Shown: positions 50,866-63,369 of the stretch, piece by piece | Layout of the letters: the number at the start of each line of letters is the position of its first letter | How positions within the stretch are numbered: position 1 is the stretch's first letter | DNA from: Warburgia ugandensis | Lineage: Eukaryota; Streptophyta; Magnoliopsida; Canellales; Canellaceae | Direction of reading: 5' to 3' | Assembly (NCBI GenBank): GCA_035236585.1 | Contig: CP141139.1 | Coordinates: 19,856,990-19,920,989, forward strand | DNA: 64,000 nucleotides | Notes under the pieces: model-generated | The model's input: only the letters and a program-made list of their open reading frames with translations | Database searches by the model: none | What the model was told of the DNA's origin: nothing | Translations under genes and position numbers: made by a program

Positions 50866-51179
50866 CTGCCTCTACCTCCTCCATTTATTCTCCCCCCCCC
50901 TCCTCTCTCTCCTTCGCTTTGGAGCTAGAAAAAACAAAAGAAAAAGGGCAGTGACTGTTGGAATTAAGAAAGCAATCGGTTCTCCGTAGAGTTAGTGGTG
51001 CTGCATGTGCATAGGAATCATTGGAATAGTTTGAGCTATTAACAACGCTGTCTGTCTCCATATACATTCTACTCTTTATATTACAGAGACTCTCTTCTTT
51101 GTTGAGTCTCTCCTCCACTTCCTCTACTTTTTTTTGTGACAAACCGAGTCGGTGTCTTCTTAATTCACTGTTTGGCACA

Positions 51180-51460
51180 ATGGGTGAAGCTAAACCGGTA
51201 TCGTTTTGGTTCTTGTATTTGCTTCGTGGATTAGTGTTGTGGTTTTTGGATTTTGATTTGGGTTTGGGTTTGGTTTTTGTTTTGCAGGAAGAAGCTCAGC
51301 CAGAAGCGAAGCCGGAAGAGAAAAAAGAGGAGAAGAAAGAAGAAAAACCAGAAGAGAAGAAAGAGGAAGAAAAGCAACCACCACCTCCTGTTGTGTTGTT
51401 TGTGGACATGCATTGTGTCGGATGTTCCAAGAGAGTAGAGAGATGCATTATGAAAGTCAG

Positions 51461-51511
<51 letters not shown>

Positions 51512-53340
51512 GTCATTTTCTATCCTATTCATGTTTTCATTCTTGGTGTTGGTCAGGGATTGAATCAGTTCAGATAGATATGAACCAAAACCAGGTTACA
51601 GTGAAGGGTGTCGTTGATCCACAAGCTCTGTGCTTGAGAATACAAGATAAAACCAAAAGAAGAGCAAAAGTCCTGTCTCCACTGCCCCCAGCTGAAGGAG
51701 AACCTGCCAAACCAGAAGTTGTTTTATCACAGGTCCCGTAAAGACTCCAAACAGTTTCTCTTAATCACTTCGTTGCTAAAAATATATAAAGATCTTATCA
51801 TTTACACACTCTTATTTCGAAGGACAACTTGTCAGATATTTACATAATTTATATTTGAGAATATTCATGGGGTTTCTCGTTCCGATGATGGCAGGTCAGT
51901 GGATCGACGACCGTAGAACTGCATGTGAACATGCACTGTGAGGCGTGTGCTCAGCAACTCAAGAGAAAGATTCTCAAGATGCGAGGTACTCATCCTTTCA
52001 GAATGTTCGGAGAAAACCTTAAGTAGGGGGTCACAAACATCAGAGTCGCCCTTGCAAAAGATACAAGTTTAGTCTTCTGTTGATCCCAGTCAGTCATTTT
52101 ATGGGCTCCAAATATCTTCTTTATTGCACGATCCTGCCTATTATCTTTGAGGTGATAAATAAAACTTCAAATTAAACTGCAATTAAAGGCTTGGATTTCT
52201 GATGGATAAGCTTTTGGGCAAGGCATGTCTCAGCGGGGCCCTGGAGATAAGCGACTCAAACGATTTCTAGGCCCAACTTGTACCTTTAGCCTAAACTTAG
52301 TACTTAATTCTTGCTTGAGTGGCAATAAGTCTCCCAAAATTTCACGTCAGCTGGTCCCACTTAGTACGTGGAACCACGTGGAAGCTTAGTTAAGGAGCAT
52401 AGTACTCGTTTGTAAAGACCCATTTCTTTTACTTTCAACGTATGCTTTTGGGAGTTCCTGCATGGATGGTGTAATGGGCGTAGTACAAAGGATCCGGGCC
52501 CATACCTGGGTTCACAACGCATATCTTGGATGTTAGGTAGGACATCTCATTGGATGATCCTAACCGGCCACAACTTTCTGCAAAAGGAAAATGGACCGCC
52601 CAAAAGATACAAATGAAGAAGAAAAACGTAAGAAATCTTAGGCGATCAAGGGTTAACATCATCTAATGGAGAATCCTAGGCGATTAAGCAACAACCATCT
52701 GGGTTCCGTGTAAATCTCTACCCCGATCTAATTTTTGTGAGCACCACTTAAACACTCTTCATGTTCGTGACCGAATAGTTGTCCTGCCTAATATACTCCC
52801 AAAGTGCAGTGAAGTTGTTCTCTAACTTCCATGTGGTGCATGCTTGTTCTTTCAGGGGTGCAAACAGCAGAAACAGATCTGGGCAGCGGAAAAGTGACAG
52901 TGACTGGAACCATGGACGCTAATAAGCTCGTCGATTATGTCTTCCGGCGGACCAGAAAGCAAGCAAAAATAGTTCCACAGCCCCAAGAAGAAGAGAAGAA
53001 GGATGAAGGAGGAAAACAAGAAGAAAAGCCACCCGAGGAAGCACCAAAATCTGAAGAAAAAAAAGAAGAAAATGTGGAGAAAAAGGATGAAGAAAAGAAA
53101 GGAGAAGAGAAACCACGTGAACCAACCAATGAAAACAAAGAGAATACGGAAGGAGGAGGCGAAAATAAGGAAGAGAAGCCCGCAGAGAGTGGTGAGGAGC
53201 CGAAAAAGGAAGGAGAAGTCGATGCTAGCATTGATGAGATAAAGAAGATGATGTATTATCCGTCGATTTACGTGATCGAGCAGGTCCCACCACCTCAGCT
53301 ATTCAGCGATGAGAATCCAAATGCCTGTTGCATTTCCTGA
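51180..53340 (+). CDS. HIPP: Heavy-metal-associated isoprenylated plant protein (HIPP), two HMA domains
   Basis: Five exons: 51180-51197, 51288-51462, 51557-51732, 51895-51985 and 52856-53340. All four introns are GT-AG, and the spliced frame gives 314 residues. It has an acidic/basic K/E-rich N-terminal stretch (about residues 7-36), then HMA domain 1 with metal site MHCVGC (47-52). HMA domain 2 follows with MHCEAC (136-141), then a long K/E/P-rich linker and the family tail PQLFSDENPNACCIS. The last four residues, CCIS, form a CaaX box, so farnesylation and membrane attachment are expected. HIPPs bind metal ions through the CxxC pair and act in metal balance and stress responses. The first coding exon is only 18 bases. 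The second intron opens with a CT microsatellite. The ATG is chosen because MGEAKP is in phase with exon 2 and preceded by the leader and TATA box. Confidence 0.93.
51465..51508 (+). repeat. (CT)n microsatellite at the start of HIPP intron 2
   Basis: The donor is AG|GTCTCTCT, so the GT at 51463-51464 is followed at once by a 44-base CT run. Read through unspliced it would encode a Leu-Ser repeat. Confidence 0.95.
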
Positions 53341-53960
53341 GTCAAAGAAAATCGGATAATGGAAGAGGAATATATGGAAAGTAATATTAATAATATTATT
53401 TTTATATATTTATCAAATGTATCACACTACCAGTATCAGTACATATATTTTTGTATAGTACATATTAATATTTATATAAGTACATGAGCATTGGTCGGTC
53501 TCACATGGTGTAGGCATTTCCATTGTACATACATTAAGTTATCCTCTGGTAAATTAAATCAAGGATTAAGTTATTACTGAAACAAAAAGAAATTATAATA
53601 TTATTAATAAAATAAAGTATCATTCGGTAGCACTTTGGATTTGTTATTGTAGCAGACATAATTCCATTTTAGAGTATCCTCAAATGGGAGCCCTAGTTGA
53701 TATAGAGGCATGCAAGTGTGGGCACACCAAGATCGAACTGAAGTACCGCAGTAACTTTGCTCATATGGGTACCATAACAGAGAGGCCACTACCAATTTGC
53801 TAGTTCCATTTGTAAAAGTTCAAAGCAAATGAAATAACACGGACTCACATAGTGCAAGGAGTCCTAAGCTTTTGCGCGTCAATATCAATTCTCCTAGAGC
53901 TCAACCCTGACTATTAGAAAAGAACATCAGAAATATGAACAGTGATATTGTGATATTTTA
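53341..53960 (+). other. HIPP 3' UTR and downstream DNA
   Basis: AU-rich trailing sequence after the TGA. AATAAA-like signals occur, for example near 53605. The cleavage site cannot be fixed. Confidence 0.4.
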
Positions 53961-53978
53961 TCCTTTTTTATTTTTTAA

Positions 53979-54143
53979 GCCTTGGTGCAATAGGAAAGTT
54001 GTTGTCGTGTGATTTTGAGGTTATGGATTCAATGCATGGAAACAGTCTTTTGCAAATTGCAAGTAAGACTGTGTACTATTGACCTTTGTGGTCTGCTTCT
54101 TCCTCAGACCTAGCATATGCAGAAGCTTTGTGCACCAAGGCTG
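53979..54143 (+). mobile_element. Au-like SINE, copy 4
   Basis: GCCTTGGTGCAATAGG to GTGCACCAAGGCTG, with CTTTGTGGTCTGCTTC. It lacks the first few bases of the family. TCCTTTTT(T)ATTTTTTAA at 53961-53978 and 54144-54160 is the target duplication, differing by one T. It lies about 640 bases downstream of the HIPP stop. Confidence 0.88.
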
Positions 54144-55461
54144 TCCTTTTTATTTTTTAATGGTGAAAATATTATTAATAACGAAAACAGAAAATAAACA
54201 AAGTTGCAGAGGTCTACGCTTCATATTACATGAGCATAAAAGCCGAGTCTCTTAACTGTGATCGTGATTCGAGGCTATGCATCTAACTATGAAAAATAAA
54301 ATATAAAAATTATAAACAGAGTTGCATCCGTTGGATTATTTCCTCATCTAAGTGTTTAGGTAAGAGATAAAGAGAGATGCACAGAAAGAAAACAAAAACC
54401 AGATATATTTGCCAGTGTAGTAACACATGCTAAATCCCCTTCCAAGTGATACTGTGACCTTTCATATGTAGCTAGAAAGTGTCACGGCGGTTTATAAAGT
54501 ACTGAATGCAAAATATAATTGGGACCGACTATCGATAATCACAACCATTCATCCGATTACTGTGTTCTACGGACGAGAGACATATAATTGGTCGATGATT
54601 ATAACCTTTGATATGTGTTGCCTGCTTTTGTCGATGAATGTAAACCCGTTGCAATTTGCTCTTCCAACAGTCATTTTGAAGGCCATACGAGGCTAGTATG
54701 ACCAGATTGGATGTAATTTTGATACACGACTCATCCATGGAGTGGTCTAGCAGATTAGTTTCGATCGTTGAGAGAAGTGGGCCGTACTAGTCTTTTGGCC
54801 TGGTTACGTTTTCCAAGTGAAAACATGAGCATTCGCCCCATAGAAACCTGCTAAAAGTTCCAATGTTTGAAGATAATGCTCCAAAGAAGTCCTGGCTACC
54901 AGGAAATTACAGAATTAACAATGTTGTTCACAGAAATACTGTTAAATAGATTTTTGTTTTCTCTTCAACTATGTATTGTTAGATAAATACTCATACACAT
55001 GCTCTTGAAAGGGACGACAAACTGACCTTAAACAGTGATCAGGTTGTTGGAAACTAAATAGTTGATCTGCAGTGGAAAGCTTAAACCAACAAGTGGTACA
55101 TTTGGGATCCAGCACGCAATGACCTAGACAGTTTAGCTCGGAGCCTCCCCCACCAACGACTAGAAAAATGTTTCAGTTAGTCTGCTTTTAAGTACAGTAG
55201 TCCCATTGTCAGATGGCTGGAACCGTCCGTCATGCAAGACTCCAAAGAATGGCCACTCGTCATGCAGCTGGAACCACTATCAGATGAACGGTGAGATGGG
55301 GCTTCGTTCCCTGCTGACATTTATGGGAATGTGGACTTCAGTAAACCCAAGATGGTCAAACGGGCATCCCTGCATTATGTAGAAATGCCTAAGCAGATGG
55401 ACACCATGTGAATAGTAGCACAAGCTCTGCTCGCTGCTAATATGTTCTGTGCTTGGAATCT

Positions 55462-55464
<3 letters not shown>

Positions 55465-55501
<37 letters not shown>
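55465..55501 (+). repeat. (GA)n microsatellite
   Basis: A pure run of about 18 units. Confidence 0.95.
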
Positions 55502-55504
<3 letters not shown>

Positions 55505-56172
55505 ATGGGTTTCACGTGGTGGGCCAGAAATGAAGTGAGTCCCACTGGGTATCAGGCTGCCAGCAGGCTTCTTTTTGTCGCATATTCCACCCCCGTCCTC
55601 CAACAAAGACAGTTGTCAGAAACGCTAAGGTATCGGAATTGAGAACGTGTAATGCGAACCTTAGGTGGCAGAAAAGGGTTCCAAGGAATGGGCAAAGGTG
55701 AAAAGGAGAAGTCTGCATAAACAATAGACCAACCGACGTTGGGATTCCAAAGCTTTCACTTATTTTCTCTAAGTTTTGTTACATTCCTTTCTCTTACTTC
55801 AAGATTTAAAAGGCACTGTACTAAAGACGCCTGTTTTCGTTTCTCCTTCAATTTCACTTTGTTGTTACAAACTGGTTCTTACTTATGAGGTTAATATTAT
55901 GTTGAGATAGTATGATCAGCACGATGAAGGGTGATTTAGCTATTTCATGAGGTCTATGAGTTGCACCAATTGACCAGACGGAGTAATACACATAACCAAT
56001 TTGGAAACATGATCAAGGAAAATTCACTTGTTTATTAGAGAGCTAGTGTTAGGGAGAGTCTTCTTAAAACTGAAAACTCGATGGGTTTTGAAGAAACCAA
56101 ACCCCCCCCAATTTCAAGCATTTCAGGTCCTGTAAGCTGGTTGAGCTTCGGAGGTTGAATTAGAAAAGCGCT

Positions 56173-56382
56173 TGGTTATACCCCTGGTACTAGCAATGCT
56201 GTAAGAATGGTGATGAAGCCAGAGGAAGTCGAAAGATTTGGAACGGAAGGTTGCTCAAACCCATTCCTTTATGCAGTGGCTGAACGGCATGTAGAAGTTG
56301 AACCGAATGAAGTCCAGCAACATGTAAACGTCGAGCCTGATGAAGTCAACCCGGAGGAGCAGGCACCCGTTGTTTCTTCATA
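56173..56382 (+). other. Unidentified open stretch with an acidic repeat
   Basis: In one frame it reads LGYTPGTSNAVRMVMKPEEV onward for about 70 codons to VVSS and a TAA, with an imperfect internal repeat HVEVEPNEV / HVNVEPDEV. A stop lies just upstream, so no clear start exists. It could be a piece of an old mobile element or gene. I do not recognise it. Confidence 0.3.
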
Positions 56383-57869
56383 ATATGTTTTAGATTTTTC
56401 TTTGAGTAGAAAGAGGATAGCACAGAAAGGAGAAGTCGACCCTAGGAAATTCAATAGCCTCATGTTGCATCCTTTTGTGAAAATGAATTTCACTGGAGCA
56501 CAACGGAAAGTTTTGTAAATGATGTTCATTTCATTGACCAAGATTTTAGTACAGCACTTGCAATTGGGCAAATTTCCTCCATTGTGATAAATCATGTGGG
56601 AATCACATGAACTAGGGAGATTCATACACTCCCCTATAAAAAGGATTTGGTGCATGGGCTTGGTACTACACGCCAACTTAGAAACTTGAAGTTCGGAAAA
56701 TCGGGTTCCAAGACTTCGAAAACCACTAAAACAGACGGAGACGCAGAGTGGAAGAAAGATGCCTGGCTTCAGAGATAGCTAGCTGGTGCTGTTCTTCTTC
56801 CAAAATAGACAAATTTCTATGGATGGAAAGTGTGTACAATAATCCGGTTCATTGAGTCGGATGAAATGGAAGTTCAGAACTTGCAAATTAAAATAAGAAT
56901 TTAGGGGCTATTGGCAAACCAGAGCCAATATGTAGTTTCCAATAAACACTAAAACAACCTATAATAATAGCCAAATATTCTCCAATTCAATCCTTGTGCA
57001 CAATCAATATCAATGGAAGCGGTACTATCTTCCACAGATTTCATCCGTTCTTTCTAAGGTTCGTGCATCTTGGGATGAATGCACTTATTCTTGTTTCACA
57101 GCAAGAGGCTGTGGGTTCGAATACATTAACAGGTCGGAACAAATACTTAAAAAATTTCTGCGCCTAGAAAAAGGGGCAGAAAATTCACATGTTTGATAGT
57201 CAGATTCTCCGACCTTGCTTTGGTTGGCGGTACTTAAAAACTGTCTCCCTATCAGTCCCTATTAAACTCAAATTGTAAAGACCACCCTTTCTCCCTACGT
57301 AACACGGCTCCCATCTACAAAAAACTGTTTTAGAATCAATTCACATATAGGGCTCAAAGGAATCCCTAGAACCTACCCTATATGCTTCTAATAGATCTTA
57401 CTAAACACAATCCCACATCAACCCAAACCACAAAAAAGCATGCAAAGTCCCTTGAAAGGATTCTGTATGTCGAAAATTGGCGCCACTATTCAAAGTAAAC
57501 CTTTTACCCAAATCACTCTCCACCAACCCTTTCCCACATTTTCCCATAAATTTTGGTTCCTCAAAAGGCACAGGGTCCTCTCTAGGTCCCCAGTGCCATT
57601 TTCCAACAGCAATTTTCAAAATGACGCTGCCCATGCAACCTTCACTGAGGACATACCACCCAAGATCAAAGAGATTTCACATTTCTCTCCTCCCTTGCCA
57701 AAGGGACATGAAGCATCTAGGCAACGCATAGGAGTCAACTTAGAGGATAATATGTTCCCCTAGGAGCAAGAGCTTTTCTTCTAATGACTATGTAGTTCTT
57801 TTCCATTCTCCCTAATATAGAGCCATGTGCTGATCTTCCATGAGTAGAGATCAAGATAAAAATATTGAA

Positions 57870-58930
57870 TAGGGTTTTTTACAAAAATACCATTACACTT
57901 TGGCATTTTTGCAAAAAAGTCCAATGTTTTTTTAGTTTTACAAAAATTTACATTAAGTTTTCTTCAGTTTTGCAAAATTGACATTCTGTGAGTTTTCTGT
58001 CCTCCTTCCATATTAATTTTGTCAAAATTTTGATATTACTCCTCTATTTATCTACGTTAATACGTTCTAACAAACTTACTACCTTATAAACACTGACAAC
58101 GGATGACAGTGACTACAACAGACGACTACCTTACTCAAAGCTTCTTAGCTCTCTTCCTTCACTAGAAGTGGGCGCATCCACCCTCATTTCTCTCAATGGA
58201 CTATGGTGAACAAGAGCACTTTGCACATGATTTCTTGCTTCATTAATCAACACAAACCTCTAAAATTAATCATGCTAGATAAAAGACACTGAGAAAGAGA
58301 AGAACCAAGTCTTAGATTTCAATTTCCATTCAAAATGGCATCGAACGAAGGGCTTACAGTATGCTACTTGTAGCTGTTCGCGTGAACAACAATAGTATTA
58401 TGCTTATGTTTTAAACTTTAATTTCTTATGTTTTTTATTGATCCAAAGTTTTGATTATGTTCTAATTTGTGTTAGAAAGAGTTTTATATTAGTTTGTAGT
58501 GAGCGGTCAATTTTTACATGGTTGAATTTCATTGAAGAAGCTTAATATGTATTGTTGCAAGATTGGTGAAGATGGTATGTTTGCAATTGAATATCTTACT
58601 ATTGGTTGGTTTTTATCAAAATCTAACTATACCATTAGACTTGTTGTTATATCGAATTGTATTCAATACCAAGTTTCATCAAAAAAAATTATCAAAAAGT
58701 TATTGAACTTAGTAGCCAAAGTCGACAACTCAATCACATATGTGTCTATGAAGTAACAGGTATGTTAAAATGTATTAAGAGAGAAATAGAGAAAGGTAAT
58801 AATGAGATTTTGAAAAACAAACAGGGAAGAAGAATGGAAAACTATCATAATGACAATTTTACAAAGCTCAGGAAAATTTAATGGCAAATTTGTAAAACTA
58901 AAAAAACGTTAGACTTTTTTGCAAAAATGC

Positions 58931-58998
<68 letters not shown>

Positions 58999-59024
58999 CC
59001 GATAAAAGAAAAAGAAAAAAGGCA
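57870..59024. mobile_element. Non-autonomous Mutator-like element (MULE), 9-bp TSD
   Basis: AATATTGAA at 57861-57869 and 59025-59033 is a perfect 9-base duplication, the size Mutator elements make. The inverted arms are about 200 bases: left 57870-58075 (TAGGGTTTTTTACAAAAATA to TTAATACGTTCTAAC), right about 58762-59024 (complement of the same, ending AAGGCA). The interior (58076-58761) has no transposase and no protein I recognise, so the element depends on enzyme from elsewhere. The right arm contains a (TA)n expansion. Confidence 0.85.
58936..58995 (+). repeat. (TA)n microsatellite inside the right MULE arm
   Basis: A pure TA run of about 30 units lies between AAAAATGCCAAA and AATACC. In the left arm the matching stretch is about ten bases of ordinary sequence (TGGTATTTTT on the complement side). 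Confidence 0.93.
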
Positions 59025-59033
59025 AATATTGAA

Positions 59034-61218
59034 AGCTTTTTGTAGCCGACAACACTTCCTAGATTTGTTATCCTCCACTTAATACCCATAGCAGCACTTT
59101 TCGCGTCACTAATATGCAAACTCAATTACCTCATTGAAAGCTTGTGCCGCCATAAAGTGTATCTTCATTATGTCAAGAGTGAATAAAGGTATAAGACGAA
59201 TAACTTCCCATTTTCCAGGAATACTTCAACCAAACCAATCTTCATAGAAAGAGGATGGGGTATATGAATCCCTTTGGCAAATCTCTTTCCATGTTGCCTT
59301 TCATAAAATGTCAAAAACAAAAACAAAAAGGCAAAAACCTTTCCGTGTACTGAAAGAACGTTAGCTGTTGACATTAATAAGGATAGGTGAAGACAAATGG
59401 GGCTGGCGAACTCAATGGAGAAGGATTATGGTATGGCCTATCCAAGATGAGGCTGAATTCTGAATGCACAAACGGCTCAGGTAACTACCAAACTAGGCAA
59501 ACTATGTACTTCACCCGTTCATACATACCATTGAACTTTACACCCGCAAACACTTAGACAAAGAACATTTCTCTCATTCAATCTTTTCAGTTCAGTTTAT
59601 ATAATTACAGCAGAGAGAAAAATTCTGCGAATGGACAGCAGTTAATTGAATTGAGTATTCTGCCTGCAAATAGAGGGCGATTCCAAGAATGTGAATGACA
59701 CTATCAATAGAGAAGAGTCAACATATCATGGATACCATGCTGGAGGTTAAGGGAGGGTTATACAAAATTATCGATAGTGTCCCAGTAGTATTTGGGAACC
59801 TGCAAAAGAATCTCAACAAGATATGGAAATTACACTACTCAAAATCTTCCAAAGTGAAATTATAGGAAGAACTGTTAGAACATGTGAATGGATGTATAGT
59901 TCCTTTAAAGTCACAAAATACACATACAACCAAACTGTATTTTGAAACTCAATTTGTAGCATCTAATTTAACTATTTGTTCTTGCTTTATCAACATGTAC
60001 AATTCAAGAAAGAAGAAGGTTAGATGTACATGGCCTAAAAATCAGATTAAGCCAACTAAAGAAAGTTACGAGCCAAAGTCAGTAGATGAGCCTATTAATT
60101 TTGTAGCTTCAATTTAATACGCCAACTGGTATTCAATTGTCAGCTTGTATAGACACGATATTATCATCATAATTTGATAGGAAGAAAATGCACAAACAAA
60201 AATGCAACTGGCCTGACTTTTTTGATGATCCAAACCTCTGTACTACGAATGAGCCCATGCAGCCCAACTGTAAGCCTTTACTTATATTCCAGTCTTTGCA
60301 TGGACAGTTAGAAAATAAAAAAGGAATGCTCTACACTCATCAGTAAAGCTTCCAAAAGAAAAGCCCAGAATTGTTCAGCACTGGAGTGTCTTGATGTATC
60401 GTGTCTATAGCTCCTATATGCCAAAGCCTTGCAAGTAAATAGTTCCGATCATTTAATAATGGACTCCTGGTTTCCCTCTCACTAGGGGATGTGAGAATCC
60501 ATCCATAGTGTGAAGAAACCATGAGAAGTGAATTTTGTTCTTCTTCTAAACAATCTAGATGCATAGTAGAAAAGGAAAGTAAGCACGCCAGCCATGGAGA
60601 AAAAGTGATCTTTCTCAGCTACCTGCTCATAAAATCTTGATTAACTGCATCCCTGTGATTATATAAAGACGAGAGTCGATTAGAAGAAGAACATATTTTT
60701 CACTTTCTAGTGGAGTTCACTTAAAGCTTCTAAATTTCAGAGATCACTCTGTTTATTGCCATGACTCAGAACGTCAATGAAGTTGTGGAATTCTGTAAAA
60801 CTCTTAGCATTACTTATTGAACAGAAACACAAGATAAATAAATAAAAGAATCGTATATCAAAAAGAGTAAAAAGTAGCTAATTTGTGTACACTTCCCTTC
60901 ACTAACTGAAATGTCACTGTATCATTAGATTCTGTTACAGTGGGTACAAACATGTCATATTACATATATAAGCTTGAAAAAACAATCTTTTATTGATTCG
61001 CTATTTGTTCAAGTTTACTGTTTTCAAATTTCTTTAAAGAGTTTCGAGTTCTGTCGTCATCATCTTGGAAGTATGTAGATACAAGTGAATCCTGTGCTTC
61101 TTCCATTCTTCAGGAGCCTAGGCAGTGTCATCACTAGTTGCTAGTATCAATTAAATGCATCCATCGACTGCAAGCACACACATGAACACGCCCACACTTT
61201 TACACACACACATGTAGA
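59034..61218. other. Unassigned DNA
   Basis: No gene or element recognised. Open frames are short and without motifs. Confidence 0.4.
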
Positions 61219-61397
61219 AGGGGAGCCTTCGCACAATGGTTAGTTATTGTTGTGTGACCTTGAGGTCATGGGTTCAAGGCATGGAAACAGGCTCTTGCAA
61301 AAAAATGTAATGTAAGGCCGCATACTATAGACCCTTGTGGTCTGCCCCTTCACCGAACCCTGCATAAGTGGGAGCTTCGTGCACCAGTCTGCCCCCT
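61219..61397 (+). mobile_element. Au-like SINE, copy 5
   Basis: AGGGGAGCCTTCGCACAATG (A-box), GGTCATGGGTTCAAGGC (B-box), CCCTTGTGGTCTGCCCC and GCTTCGTGCACCAG: the best-kept body of the five. The target duplication is unclear because the left flank is a CA-rich repeat. Confidence 0.88.
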
Positions 61398-62118
61398 CCC
61401 CACATATATAATATGTATGTATGTATGTAATATATGCATAGACAAATAGACACATGTTTTTGAGTTTCCAGAAGACATTGTCGTAGGATAACTACCTAGT
61501 CTTCTATTCTTTGAAGGTCATCATGTTTAAAAAACAAAACAGTCACCATAAAAAACTGACCATGCCATACTTCTTAGAAAGTTTGTGTATTTCCACTACA
61601 ACTCAAAACTTATAGCATTGACACTCAAAATGCTCAACTAAAGAAAGAAAAAGTCAGATGAGATAAAAATTAGTTACCTTTTAGGCTAACTTTGACTGCA
61701 GGGTAGATCTCTTATTCACCTCAATAGTTCAATTCTTTAAAATTTCTGTTTCTTATTTGGCCAATTTTTTTTTTTCACTTTTTCATTTTCGTTCTGACAG
61801 AGGCCTAAGACAGACCTACCGTGCCAATAGCCAAACCTATTTGATGGTTCAAACACTAAACCTTACCTTCAAATTTACTAGGCTATGATGCCATCTCATC
61901 TCAAATACGCAGACAAAGTTTTATTGCTTTTTAATTCCTCCATTCAGTTGGTCTAATTCCTCCATTCAGTTGGTCAAATGGGTCCACGGCATCCGGTTAT
62001 TGTTCGTTTGGTGAAGATAAATACACAGAACTTTTCATTCACATCATTATGCATTTGATTTATTAATCAAGCATAGAAGATTACTCACTTAATATTACAA
62101 CACAGTCAACCTTACCCA
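61398..62118. other. Unassigned DNA downstream of the ILR1-like pseudogene
   Basis: No gene. It contains a 22-base perfect tandem duplication at 61932-61975 (TAATTCCTCCATTCAGTTGG). Confidence 0.45.
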
Positions 62119-63115
62119 TCAATCTGGTTGATACATAACATCCACTGGATCCTGGTATTCATTTAGATAAATCTCCATTAGTGCAGTGTGTAATGCTGCT
62201 CCAATGGAAGGACATTCTCATCAAGAAAGAAGGGGAGTGTTGGGAGTGCACTGCGCCCAGTTCCTCATTCCGAATACCAATACTAAGCATCATGGATGGA
62301 GTCACTTGTCGATAGAATGCAAAGTCCTCCCCTGCCATCACCTTCTTTTCAAGTCTCATATTATTGGGACCGAGCAGGAATCCACCAACCTTCTGGACGT
62401 GCTTATTCAAGCTTTTATCATTTGTTAGAGCTGGGTGAGACGGGTTCTCAACATCATCTTTCATGAACAAAGGCCTTACATCTATGTATAGCTCCCTGAC
62501 CTCGGATAACCTGCAAAAGGTTATGCGGTTATCCCTTTGATGTAGAATTTCTCCATCTTCATAAATATTGACAGGAAAAAAGGATACCCTGTCAAGTTCT
62601 ACAGAGGCAAAGGCTACCTCATTTCCAGAATGAAGTCTGCCATCATCATTTCTACAAAATAGAACCCTTGCACATCTCATTGCTAGAGGAAGGGCATGGA
62701 AGCAATCAAAAAGAATGTTAGGCAGCTTTTAGCACCAGATATAGATTACTAACCGCCACAAAGCGATTGAGAATACGACTAACCAGAAGGGCAAGAATGT
62801 TATTGAAGTTTATGATCTTAGACCTCTTTCACCCTGCGCTGTTGTTGTTGTAGCCTCTCAGTGGTAGAAGTCCTCAAAATGCCTCCGAGTTCACGAAAGG
62901 AGTGGAATTCAGTGCAATGTCATGTCAAACATAAGTAACGGACACCACCTTCGACAAAACAATACAGCAGGAAGTGATTTTAGTTTAAAACTTAATCAGT
63001 TTCACTCATCTAAGGAAATTAACAATAATTTAAGGGGAAGAGAAACATAGAATAAGTACGACTAGCACTATGTTTCAATATATCATATTCTACTATCATA
63101 CCTAAGAAATGGTAT

Positions 63116-63120
<5 letters not shown>

Positions 63121-63150
<30 letters not shown>
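63121..63150 (+). repeat. (GA)n microsatellite
   Basis: A pure run of about 15 units, in an intron of the ILR1-like pseudogene. Confidence 0.95.
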
Positions 63151-63151
<1 letters not shown>

Positions 63152-63369
63152 CAAAAATAACAGATATGTTTGTGTTCAACATATGTAGATTGCAAGTACC
63201 AGAATTATCCTTATCTTGGTTGGGAATAATGAGTGCCAGCTCAGTCTTCTCTAATTTAACAAATTTAACCATAGACAAGCAATTCATGTAGTTTGTTGAT
63301 GTTTCATACAGATCCAGATAAATGACATGAATGTGATGTTTGTGTTTAAGATACATGTAGACTAGACTG

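Larger units (their letters stand above)
54161..57859. other. Unassigned DNA
   Basis: No gene could be named. It contains a (GA)n tract (55465-55501) and an open stretch at 56173-56382. A tRNA-like B-box (GGTTCGAATA, about 57112) follows CAAGAGGCTGTG and may mark a second SINE family, but the ends were not found. Confidence 0.4.

Noticed and set aside
52919-53242. Minus-strand and frame-shifted frames over the last HIPP exon
   Set aside because: Shadows of the K/E-rich exon, which gives long open frames in other phases.
57440-57763. 107-codon frame as a gene
   Set aside because: An overlapping plus-strand frame and a minus-strand frame are similarly open, and there is no motif, promoter or splice context.
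58878-59125. Ile-Tyr repeat proteins
   Set aside because: Produced by the TA tract inside the MULE arm.
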